Source: an uncultured bacterium (GTDB taxonomy: Bacteria > Verrucomicrobiota > Lentisphaeria > Victivallales > UBA1829). From it: 34,778 nucleotides of DNA. The notes beneath the pieces are model-generated. The model did not search any database. It worked only from the letters and a program-made list of their open reading frames with translations, and had not been told where the DNA came from. Both the position numbers and the translations under genes were made by a program. The DNA lies in the NCBI GenBank assembly GCA_949297765.1, contig CASFTV010000035.1, positions 1 through 34,778 on the forward strand. Reading direction: 5' to 3'. Shown here piece by piece: positions 24,296-31,211 of the stretch; position 1 is the stretch's first letter, and each line of letters begins with the position of its first letter.

Positions 24296-25468
24296 TCACC
24301 TCGCTTGATTGAGTATCCGGCAAAGCTCCGACACGCGTTCCGGCGGGAGCGTCGGATAGTTTCCTATGTAATATCCGAATTCATGAATATGTTCCACCTC
24401 GGGATACTTCCGGTATTCATCCGGCGGAACGATTCCCTTCAAATACGGCTGACGGAGCTGGTTGCCTCCGCCCGCGTTCCCTCTGCGGAATTCGATCCGG
24501 AATTCCCGCATCCGGGATTCCAGACGGTCCCGGAAAGCAAAATCCTTTTCGCGGATCACCAGCGGAAACGCATAGTTGGACGATCCCTCCAGACGAAACT
24601 CCGTCCGGAAGCGAACCGAATCAATCTCCTCCAGAAACTGATGGAAATTCCGGCTTCTCAGACGGTTGTTCGCATCCAGACGTCCGAGCTGGGAAAGCCC
24701 AAGCACCCCTCCGATCTCCGTCCCGCGGAAATTGCAGGACGGAACCAGAAATGTGAAATCCGGCGACACCAGCGGATTTTCCTGCGCAATCGCTGCCTTC
24801 CGTTCCGGATCTGAAATCTCCCGCGCCATCCCGTGGGAACGGTACATCCGGACCGCTTCATAAAAATCATCGGAATCCGTACACACCATCCCCCCCTCGA
24901 TCGTGCTCATGTGGTGTGCAAAGTAAAACGAAAAATCCGATGCCAGACCGAACGATCCGAGCTTTTTCCCGTTGTGGGTCGCCCCATGCGATTCGCAGAC
25001 ATCCTCGATCAGCGGAATATTCCGCCGTTTCAGCTCCTCCAGAAGACGGTCGCTCAACGCATCGAATCCCTGCACATGCGTAAGGAACACTGCGCGGGTC
25101 CGGTCGGTCACCGCCTCCAGAATCTTCTCTTCCGCCATTCCGAGATGATGCGGATCAATATCCGCGAACACGGGCGTGAATCCATGCAGCAGCACCGATG
25201 AAATATCGGAAACCCACGTCAGCGGCGGGACAATGATCTCTCCTCCCCCTCCGTACAGATATTGGAATGCGCCGATCGTGATAAAATTCGCCGAAGCGCC
25301 CGAATTCACATACACACTGTGCTTTACGCCGAGCCAGCGGCTCCAGGCGCGCTCAAATTCGGCAACCCGTGCCGACTGGGTCAGACGCGGCATGGTCTCC
25401 AGAAATGCGATCACCGCGTTGATATCTTCCCGTGTGATATTATCGTTCATCAGGGGGAACGGTTCCAT
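24296..25468 (-). CDS. DegT-fold PLP enzyme with His at the lysine site (ColD/RfbH-like sugar 3-dehydratase)
   Basis: The protein has 390 residues, the normal length for DegT/DnrJ/EryC1/StrS proteins. 'YVNSGASANFITIGAF' (53-68) binds the PLP phosphate and 'PLIEDVCESHGATHNGKKLG' (152-171) holds the PLP-ring Asp156 and the stacking region. Aminotransferases of this fold have a Schiff-base Lys in 'SFxxxKxxxxGEGG'; here the segment reads 'FSFYFAHHMSTIEGG' (179-193), so His185 replaces Lys. That substitution is the mark of ColD and CDP-sugar E1 (RfbH) 3-dehydratases, which deoxygenate C3 of 4-keto sugars. The start has GGAGGTGCCTG upstream and its A is shared with the stop of the kinase gene (TGATG). 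Confidence 0.87.
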   Translation of the reverse strand: MEPFPLMNDNITREDINAVIAFLETMPRLTQSARVAEFERAWSRWLGVKHSVYVNSGASANFITIGAFQYLYGGGGEIIVPPLTWVSDISSVLLHGFTPVFADIDPHHLGMAEEKILEAVTDRTRAVFLTHVQGFDALSDRLLEELKRRNIPLIEDVCESHGATHNGKKLGSFGLASDFSFYFAHHMSTIEGGMVCTDSDDFYEAVRMYRSHGMAREISDPERKAAIAQENPLVSPDFTFLVPSCNFRGTEIGGVLGLSQLGRLDANNRLRSRNFHQFLEEIDSVRFRTEFRLEGSSNYAFPLVIREKDFAFRDRLESRMREFRIEFRRGNAGGGNQLRQPYLKGIVPPDEYRKYPEVEHIHEFGYYIGNYPTLPPERVSELCRILNQAR

Positions 25469-26454
25469 CAGGCACCTCCGTTGAATACAATTCCCGAGCC
25501 GTCCATTTCAAAATCGAACGGCACATTCAAAAATCCGCTGAGCGCCTCCAGGACCCGGGTTCTCCGGTCGGGAGGAACAAAGAACAGCATGAAGCCGCCC
25601 GCTCCCGCGCCGAGCAGTTTTCCGCCGAGCGCTCCCGCGGAGCGGGCCTTCTCATAAACGCCGTCCAGATAGTCCGAGGAGATCTTCGAAGAGAGTCCCC
25701 GTTTGATCTTCCACGCCTCGTGGAGCAGATGTCCGAATTCCGAGAGATCGGCATCGGAGCGCAGCAGTTCATCCGCCCGTCCCGCCATCTCCGAAAGCTC
25801 GTTCAGCATCGACGCATTCGCACGGATCCGGCTTTTCTGTTCGGCCGCCACCTGAGAGGAGATCCGGCTGATCCCCGTATAGATCAGAAGAAGCGACGAC
25901 TTCAGTTCATCCAGACGGGGCTGTTCCAGATCCAGCGGCAGAACCCGGAACGATCCGTTCCGGTGAAACTGAATCAGATTCAATCCTCCGTACGCACAGC
26001 TGATCTGGTCCTGGCAGCCGACCGTCTCCCGGATCATCTCCTGTTCAATATGAATTGCCGTTTCCGCCAGAAGCCGTTTGGAGGCGTGTCTTCCGGTCAG
26101 GGCGAACATGCTGTTCAGCAGGCCGACGGTGAACGCGGAACTGGAACCGATTCCGCTCCGTGCGGGAATATCCCCGTCGTGAATCACCGAAATCCCCTCC
26201 GGAAGATTGAAGTATTTCAGCACCGCGCGGATCGACGGATGCTGAATGTCGTCCATCTCCCGGATGTTTTCGATCCGCGAATACACCGCGCGGTACTTGT
26301 GGTCGAAAAACGGCGGAAGTTTACGGACATTGAGAAAACAGTATTTATTGATCGCGCAGGCAAGGACCCTGCTTCCATATTCACGGAAATGCTCCGGAAA
26401 ATCGCTCCCGCCTCCGAAAAACGAAATCCGGTAAGGAGTTCTTGAAATAATCAT
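25468..26454 (-). CDS. hddA: HddA-like D-glycero-D-manno-heptose 7-phosphate kinase (GHMP family)
   Basis: This 328-residue GHMP kinase starts 'MIISRTPYRISFFGGGSDFP', closely matching HddA enzymes (usual GGGTD/GGGSD). The ATP loop is 'PARSGIGSSSAFTVGLLNSM' (97-116), and 'GALGGKLLGAGAGGFMLFF' is the C-terminal GHMP motif. HddA phosphorylates C1 of heptose 7-phosphate in the route to GDP-D-glycero-alpha-D-manno-heptose. The isomerase GmhA and phosphatase GmhB needed before and after it are not in this window. AGGAG precedes the ATG, which overlaps the stop of the upstream SDR gene (ATGA). L-fucose and related kinases share the fold and cannot be strictly excluded. Confidence 0.83.
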   Translation of the reverse strand: MIISRTPYRISFFGGGSDFPEHFREYGSRVLACAINKYCFLNVRKLPPFFDHKYRAVYSRIENIREMDDIQHPSIRAVLKYFNLPEGISVIHDGDIPARSGIGSSSAFTVGLLNSMFALTGRHASKRLLAETAIHIEQEMIRETVGCQDQISCAYGGLNLIQFHRNGSFRVLPLDLEQPRLDELKSSLLLIYTGISRISSQVAAEQKSRIRANASMLNELSEMAGRADELLRSDADLSEFGHLLHEAWKIKRGLSSKISSDYLDGVYEKARSAGALGGKLLGAGAGGFMLFFVPPDRRTRVLEALSGFLNVPFDFEMDGSGIVFNGGA

Positions 26455-27395
26455 ACCGTTCTCCTTTCCCGTCCGGCGCGGTACTCTTCGATCATGGCGC
26501 GGATTCCCTCCTCCAGAGAAATGACCGGACGAAGCGGGGAAACCGACCGGAATGCGGAACTGTCCAGCAGTTTGCGGGCGATTCCGTCCGGTCTGGAATG
26601 ATCCCAGCGGATGGCGCCGTGGTATCCCGCACAGGCGGCGATCCGTTCCGCAAGTTCCCGGATTCCGATCTCCTCCGAGGATCCGATGTTGAGCGGTGCG
26701 GGATCCTCCCGGTTTTCAAACAGACTGCATGCGATCCGCGCGAAATCGTCCACATTGAGGAACTCCCGTTTCGGCGCACCGGTTCCCCAGCAGACGACTT
26801 CCTCTGCGTCCGAATCGGCCGCGTCGCAGAAGCGGCGGACCATCGCCGCCATCACATGGGAACGCTCCGGTTCGAAATGATCGTTCCGCCCGTAAAGGCA
26901 GCAGGGAATGAGCGTGATCGTCCGGAAGCCGTACTGCCGGCTCAGATACTGACAGAGACGCAGACCGGCAAGTTTGGCGAGCGCATAGCCTTCATTGGTC
27001 GGTTCCGGGGGACCGGCGAGAAGCGATTCCTCATGGAACGGCTGCGGCGCGTCTTTCGGATAGATGCAGTTGCTCGCCAGAAAGCAGAGTTTCTTCACAC
27101 CGTTTTTCCATGCGCTGGAGATCACATTGTTCTGGATCTGAAGGTTTTCCAGCAGGAATTCCGCCATGAATTCGCGATTTGCCGAAATCCCGCCGACCTT
27201 CGCCGCCGCAAGAATCACATATTCGGGACGCTCCTCGCGGACGAAGTGTTCCACTGCCGCGGCATCCCGCAGATCCAGTTCGGAATGGGTTCTCAGCAGA
27301 AAACCGGAATATCCCGACTCAGAGAATTTCCGAAGAAGTGCGCTGCCGACCATTCCGGTATGTCCGGCGATCCACAGTCTGGCGTTTTTTTGCAT
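26451..27395 (-). CDS. GDP-L-fucose-synthase-like SDR (Fcl/WcaG family)
   Basis: The protein has 314 residues. 'IAGHTGMVGSAL' (9-20) is the characteristic NADP loop. 'AAAKVGGISANREFMAEFLLENLQIQNN' spans 63-90, and 'FLASNCIYPKDAPQPF' (105-120) keeps the catalytic Ser108 and Cys110. 'EPTNEGYALAKLAGLRLCQ' has Tyr137 and Lys141. Classic members epimerise C3/C5 and reduce C4 of GDP-4-keto-6-deoxymannose; heptose-locus homologues do parts of this on GDP-heptose. No GDP-mannose 4,6-dehydratase is in the window, so a heptose substrate fits better than fucose. It is the first gene of the operon, with only a weak ribosome site (GGAA). Confidence 0.86.
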   Translation of the reverse strand: MQKNARLWIAGHTGMVGSALLRKFSESGYSGFLLRTHSELDLRDAAAVEHFVREERPEYVILAAAKVGGISANREFMAEFLLENLQIQNNVISSAWKNGVKKLCFLASNCIYPKDAPQPFHEESLLAGPPEPTNEGYALAKLAGLRLCQYLSRQYGFRTITLIPCCLYGRNDHFEPERSHVMAAMVRRFCDAADSDAEEVVCWGTGAPKREFLNVDDFARIACSLFENREDPAPLNIGSSEEIGIRELAERIAACAGYHGAIRWDHSRPDGIARKLLDSSAFRSVSPLRPVISLEEGIRAMIEEYRAGRERRTV

Positions 27396-27460
27396 ATTCA
27401 GTTCCGCAATCTCATCAAAACACGTTGAAAATCGAGGCAGAGCCCCGTCCCCCCTCCCGT

Positions 27461-27489
27461 ACTATATCTTGACCGCCGGTGAATTGCAA
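27461..27489 (-). promoter_or_regulatory. Promoter of the polysaccharide operon
   Basis: On the minus strand TTGCAA (27484-27489), a 17-bp spacer and TATAGT (27461-27466) give a good sigma-70-type promoter. It leaves a leader of about 60 bases before the first gene. A G-rich run lies just downstream. Confidence 0.6.
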
Positions 27490-27600
27490 GCCGGAAATTC
27501 ATTTCCGCCCGAATTTTCGCCTCTTCCCCGGACCGGCCGGAACGAACAGCCCGTTCCGCAGAACACGGAAACGGAAAACCGCTTTTTCCTCGGATTCCCC

Positions 27601-27628
27601 TTGACTTCCGGAAAAAAGATCTTATATT
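27601..27628 (+). promoter_or_regulatory. Promoter of the ADP-ribosylglycohydrolase-family gene
   Basis: TTGACT (27601-27606), 16 bp and TATATT (27623-27628) form a good promoter, 63 bases before the ATG. Its -10 box is the left end of a 23-bp palindrome. Confidence 0.65.
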
Positions 27629-27645
27629 GCAACAGTTGCAGTATA
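27623..27645. promoter_or_regulatory. 23-bp palindromic operator candidate over the -10 box
   Basis: The arms TATATTGCAAC and GTTGCAGTATA match at 10 of 11 positions around a single central A at 27634. The core TGCAAC-A-GTTGCA is perfect. Its overlap with the -10 element suits a repressor. The nearest regulator is the DeoR gene downstream at 29333. Confidence 0.6.
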
Positions 27646-27690
27646 CAGTTTATCATTTCAGAAATCATAAGGAGAATGGAGGAGCGGAAA

Positions 27691-29142
27691 ATGACAAACG
27701 CCGATTACCGGAAGAAAGTCCTGGGCGCGTGGCTCGGGAAGGCCGCGGGAGGAACACTGGGACAGCCGTGGGAAGGAAGCGCGGGGCCGCTGAAACTCAC
27801 CTACTACGATCCGGTTCCGACAACAATGATGCCGAACGACGATCTGGATCTTCAGGTTCTCTGGGCATGCAAGCTCGCGACGGACTGGAAGGGCGTTGTC
27901 AGCCGGGACAATTTTGCGGCGGCCTGGCCGGAATGCATTGCATTCCCGTTCGATGAGTACGGGGTGGCGATCCGGAATCTCAAACGGGGAATTCCCGCGC
28001 CGTTCTGCGGCTCCTACGACAACTGGTTCACCGACGGTCTCGGCGCGGCGATCCGGAGTGAACTCTGGGCGTGTCTTGCACCGGGCGATCCCGCACTTGC
28101 CGTGAAGTATGCCTTTGAAGACGGATGCGTCGATCACGCAGGAAACGGCATCTATGCGGAACAGTTTCTCGCCGCGCTGGAGAGCCTCGCCTTCACGCAC
28201 AGCGATCCGCGCGAGCTGATCCGGAAAGCGCTGGAACACATTCCGGCCGACTCCGCTCTTGCATGCGCAATCCGCGACACCGTCGCCTGGTGCGATGCGG
28301 ACGGCTCCTTCGAATCGGTCCGCGCAAACATTATGAAACACTACGGCAGCGTCAACTTTACGGATGTGAAGATGAACCTTCCGTTTGTGACCATGGCGCT
28401 TCTGCTCGGGAACGGCGATTTCGGAAAAACCATCTGCCTTGCCGTCAACTGCGGCCAGGACGCCGACTGCACCGGAGCAACCGCCGGAGCAATCCTTGGA
28501 ATTCTCAATCCGGACGGCATCCCCGAAGAGTGGATGAAACCGATCGGCCATGCACTGGTCGTCAGTCCGGAAATCACCGGGATCCGTCCGCCGGACACGC
28601 TGGAAAAATTCACGGACCTGGTGATCTCGCTCCGGGAAAAGGTCACGCTCTCCGTTCCGCCGCTTCCGGCGTTCGATCCGGCGGTCTTTGCGATTCCGGC
28701 CAAACGTTCCGTCTTTCATCCGTGGTTCGCTGCGGATTTCCGGAAATTCAAACCCGCCCCCGGAGAGCACTCGGAAAATGTGCTTCTGCCGGGAAATCTG
28801 GTCACGGTGGACTTCTCCGCCCTTCCGGGAAATTCCCAGCTGATTCTGGAAACGGAATTCCATCTGGATGCCGACCGGAAGATCCGTCTTCTGGTCAGCA
28901 CTCCGGCGAACCTGCAGGTCCGGGTGGACGGAGTGTTCCGTTTCGGACGCGAGTGCGGCGGCATGCTTCCGGCGTTCCACCGCGCCATGCAGAACCAGCT
29001 GGCGGAACTCGAACTTGCAAAAGGAGTTCACAAGCTGGAAATCGCTCTAGCTCCGGCAGATCCGGAAATGAAGTCCGCGGAGCTTCTGTTCGGTGTTGCC
29101 GACACCGGAAACCACTGGCTTCCGAACGCGTTTGACAGATAA
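27691..29142 (+). CDS. ADP-ribosylglycohydrolase-family protein with C-terminal beta domain
   Basis: The protein has 483 residues from the ATG at 27691, preceded by GGAGGAG; the frame is open much further upstream but without a start signal. It matches the ADP_ribosyl_GH fold: 'GAWLGKAAGGTLGQPWEG' (12-29), metal-binding 'MMPNDDLDLQVLW' (46-58), 'DHAGNGIYAEQFLAA' (148-162) and 'NCGQDADCTGATAGAILG' (253-270) with the second Asp pair. The Mg-binding aspartates are intact, so it is probably an active hydrolase. Residues about 330-483 are an added beta-rich domain. Many gut members sit in carbohydrate loci, where the substrate may be an N-glycoside rather than ADP-ribosyl protein. The next gene is a DeoR regulator. 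Confidence 0.87.
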   Translation: MTNADYRKKVLGAWLGKAAGGTLGQPWEGSAGPLKLTYYDPVPTTMMPNDDLDLQVLWACKLATDWKGVVSRDNFAAAWPECIAFPFDEYGVAIRNLKRGIPAPFCGSYDNWFTDGLGAAIRSELWACLAPGDPALAVKYAFEDGCVDHAGNGIYAEQFLAALESLAFTHSDPRELIRKALEHIPADSALACAIRDTVAWCDADGSFESVRANIMKHYGSVNFTDVKMNLPFVTMALLLGNGDFGKTICLAVNCGQDADCTGATAGAILGILNPDGIPEEWMKPIGHALVVSPEITGIRPPDTLEKFTDLVISLREKVTLSVPPLPAFDPAVFAIPAKRSVFHPWFAADFRKFKPAPGEHSENVLLPGNLVTVDFSALPGNSQLILETEFHLDADRKIRLLVSTPANLQVRVDGVFRFGRECGGMLPAFHRAMQNQLAELELAKGVHKLEIALAPADPEMKSAELLFGVADTGNHWLPNAFDR

Positions 29143-29176
29143 GTTCCGGCTTCGCGAAAAACCGTATGATCCACAT

Positions 29177-29217
29177 TCCGGGACCGGAAGGAACCCCCTC
29201 ATCCTTCCGGTTCCGGA
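29177..29217 (+). terminator. Large hairpin, probable terminator after the ADP-ribosylglycohydrolase-family gene
   Basis: Fifteen base pairs (29177-29191 with 29203-29217, including one G-T) surround an 11-base loop. The core ACCGGAAGG / CCTTCCGGT is perfect. A T-run begins about 10 bases later, so termination is likely but not classic. Confidence 0.6.
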
Positions 29218-29275
29218 GTTCTCAAGTTTTTGAGCTGATTCTCTCATATTTTCTCAAAATTATCATTTTTTCTCA

Positions 29276-29303
29276 TTGCAGAACGGAGATTCGGCGGTAT
29301 AGT
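29276..29303 (+). promoter_or_regulatory. Promoter of the deoR-type gene
   Basis: TTGCAG (29276-29281), 16 bp and TATAGT (29298-29303) lie 29 bases before the ATG. Four TCTCA words lie just upstream (29220-29224, 29242-29246, 29252-29256, 29271-29275). Confidence 0.55.
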
Positions 29304-29332
29304 ATCCTCAACGAGAAAAGGGAAAACCGGAC

Positions 29333-30055
29333 ATGAAGAATTTGAGAACATTTGCAATCATTGATTATCTGAAACAGAAGAAATATTGTTCGGTCAACGA
29401 GCTGATGGAGCATTTCAGCGTTTCTCCGGCGACGATCCATCGGGATATTGCCAGTCTGGTCCGGAACAATCAGGCGCGGAAGGTCCACGGGGGAGTCGCC
29501 TACATCGATCCGGCGGAAGCGACGGACAAGATGACCGTGCTCTCCTCAACATTTCAGGAACGGATCAACTGGAATCAGAAACTCAAGCACAGGATCTCCG
29601 AACTTGCGATGCGGGAGATCTCGGAAGGGGACATTGTGTTTCTGGATTCCTCGACAACGGTGTTTTTTCTGGCGGAGCGCCTGCTGGAATCCTCGTTTTC
29701 GAATCTGACGATTGTCACGAACTCCGCGATGATCATTCAGAATTTTCACAAATTTCCGCCGCACTATGTTTTGATCTCGCTCGGAGGGACGTTTGATCTT
29801 CAGCTCAATGCGTTTCTCGGACAGGCGGCAATCCGGGAACTGGAACGGCTCTCGATTTCCAAAGCCTTCATCTCCGCGTTCGGAATCGACGGCGATCTGG
29901 TCACGACCAATCACGAATATCACTCCACGCTGCTTCTGAAAGTTCTGGAAGTGGCGAAGAAACGGTATCTCCTGGCGGACCGCAGCAAATTCAACCGTTC
30001 CGGCCTGTTCCGGCTCGGAACGCGCGCCGACTTCGACCGCATTCTCAGCGACTGA
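29333..30055 (+). CDS. DeoR-family transcriptional regulator
   Basis: The protein has 240 residues, normal for DeoR repressors. The N-terminal winged HTH is 'IIDYLKQKKYCSVNELMEHF' with recognition helix 'SPATIHRDIASL', followed by 'ARKVHGGVAYID', the family signature. The C-terminal sugar-phosphate sensing domain has 'GDIVFLDSSTTVFFLAERL', 'LTIVTNSAMI', 'LISLGGTFD' and 'KAFISAFGID', with intact phosphate-binding motifs. It ends 'FRLGTRADFDRILSD', and those last codons are duplicated at 33071. It probably responds to a phosphorylated sugar and may regulate itself and the ADP-ribosylglycohydrolase-family gene upstream. It converges with the first lacI-type gene, 11 bases away. Confidence 0.9.
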   Translation: MKNLRTFAIIDYLKQKKYCSVNELMEHFSVSPATIHRDIASLVRNNQARKVHGGVAYIDPAEATDKMTVLSSTFQERINWNQKLKHRISELAMREISEGDIVFLDSSTTVFFLAERLLESSFSNLTIVTNSAMIIQNFHKFPPHYVLISLGGTFDLQLNAFLGQAAIRELERLSISKAFISAFGIDGDLVTTNHEYHSTLLLKVLEVAKKRYLLADRSKFNRSGLFRLGTRADFDRILSD

Positions 30056-30066
30056 GCCGCCGCACT

Positions 30067-31035
30067 TCAGCGCCGGCAGGGACCGGTCGACGAGCGGATA
30101 TGGAGAATGTTCGGGATGCGGATGGAACCGCCTTCCTCCCCTTTGCCGAGCATCCGCAGACGGAGTTCCTCCAGTGCGCGTTTTGCAATCGTTTCATAAT
30201 CAAAATCCACGGTTGTATGGGGCGGGGTCAGATATTCGGAGATCCCGGGAAGCTCATAAGTGACAAGAGAACAATCTTCCGGAATGCGGTATCCTGCTTC
30301 CTGAATGAATTTTGCCGCATGGACCGCCAGACTCTGATGAATCATGTAAACCGCCGTGAATTTTTCTGAAAGGATGGAGCGGAATGTTTCCCAGCGCTCC
30401 ATCTCCTGCGGGGAGGATAACTGGAAATTGCGGACGGAATCCCCCAGATTCAGCTGTGCGGCGGCTTGCAGAAACTCTTTCTCCCCGCGACGGTAGTTTG
30501 TCTGCATTTCGCTGACAAAATGGACTCGAGCAATTTTCCGGTGTCCGAGTTTTTTCAGATGGCGGAGTACGATCCGGCTTTCCTGGAGGGGATCCGGATC
30601 CACGGAGCAGATCCGGTCGAACACGGTCCCGTAGCTGTTGACCATCACCAGCGGAATGGAACGCTCCTCCACCCACGTCCGCGCCCAGGCCTGATTGTAG
30701 ATCAGAGAAACAACGCCATCGTAAAAATACGGAGAAACCGATTTCAGGGAGGTTTCCGGAATAATCTGACAGATCCAGTTTCGTCCGGCGCTCTCATTGA
30801 TCAGGGCATCCAGCATCCGCTGGGAGTATATTCCGCCGATCCCCTGAGCGATCACCGCGATGCGGACCTGATGGCGGTTTGCGGTGTTCCGGTAGTTGAG
30901 TCTTGCGGCGGCATTCAGAATCCGGGCGCGGACCTCCGGTGCAACATTGGCTTTGCCGTTGAACGTCCGCGAAACCTGCGGACGCGAACAGCCCGCCTCC
31001 CGGGCAAGATCCTCCATTGTAACTTTCCGAGTCAC
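30067..31035 (-). CDS. LacI-family transcriptional regulator, copy A
   Basis: The protein has 322 residues starting at GTG 31035. GTG is chosen because AAGGAG lies at the same distance upstream in both copies, whereas the upstream ATG codons lie before that site. The HTH is 'VTMEDLAREAGCSRPQVSRTFNG' (5-27), followed by the hinge helix 'RILNAAARLNY'. The periplasmic-binding-like sensing domain follows, with 'GVVSLIYNQAW', 'SIPLVMVNSYG', 'LKKLGHRKIARVHFV' and 'PEDCSLVTYE'. The protein is about 89% identical to copy B by eye. It is divergent from the GH36-like gene at 31212 and probably represses it. The inducer is presumably a sugar. Confidence 0.9.
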   Translation of the reverse strand: MTRKVTMEDLAREAGCSRPQVSRTFNGKANVAPEVRARILNAAARLNYRNTANRHQVRIAVIAQGIGGIYSQRMLDALINESAGRNWICQIIPETSLKSVSPYFYDGVVSLIYNQAWARTWVEERSIPLVMVNSYGTVFDRICSVDPDPLQESRIVLRHLKKLGHRKIARVHFVSEMQTNYRRGEKEFLQAAAQLNLGDSVRNFQLSSPQEMERWETFRSILSEKFTAVYMIHQSLAVHAAKFIQEAGYRIPEDCSLVTYELPGISEYLTPPHTTVDFDYETIAKRALEELRLRMLGKGEEGGSIRIPNILHIRSSTGPCRR

Positions 31036-31082
31036 GGGAACATTCTCCTTCCGGAAACTACAATGCCACATCATGTTCCTCT

Positions 31083-31088
31083 TGTCAA
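31083..31088 (-). promoter_or_regulatory. -35 element of lacI-type gene copy A
   Basis: A perfect TTGACA reads on the minus strand within the small palindrome CTTGTCAAG. The -10 at 17 bp is poor (CATTGT). The same arrangement occurs in copy B at 34143-34148. Confidence 0.45.
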
Positions 31089-31132
31089 GTCATTGTTCAT
31101 TTTATTTCAGTCTTTTTTTCGGAGATTCGCTC

Positions 31133-31161
31133 TTGCCGGATGACAATGTTTGCTATATAGT
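31133..31161 (+). promoter_or_regulatory. Promoter of the GH36-like gene
   Basis: TTGCCG (31133-31138), 17 bp and TATAGT (31156-31161) lie 50 bases before the ATG. They face away from the divergent lacI-type promoter. Confidence 0.62.
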
Positions 31162-31211
31162 AAAAGAATGGATCAGATAAGGAATCGTATTTTTCAGGGA
31201 AGGAAATTTTC

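Larger units (their letters stand above)
30011..31111. repeat. Direct repeat copy A (deoR 3' end plus lacI-type gene and promoter)
   Basis: Copy A matches copy B at 33071-34171 with a constant offset of 3,060 bases and no indels that I can find. It covers the last 15 codons of deoR, the whole lacI-type gene and its promoter. Both copies have the same orientation. Confidence 0.88.

Noticed and set aside
24296-25468. Plain aminotransferase call for the DegT-fold protein
   Set aside because: The Schiff-base lysine is missing and His185 takes its place, so transamination to an amino sugar is unlikely.
27166-27690. N-terminal extension of the ADP-ribosylglycohydrolase-family protein
   Set aside because: The open frame overlaps the start of the operon on the other strand and crosses the promoter and palindrome. 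GGAGGAG and the conserved N-terminus support the ATG at 27691.
29177-29217. Recombination or attachment site for the large hairpin
   Set aside because: No integrase or repeated partner sequence is nearby. Its position directly after a stop codon fits a terminator better.
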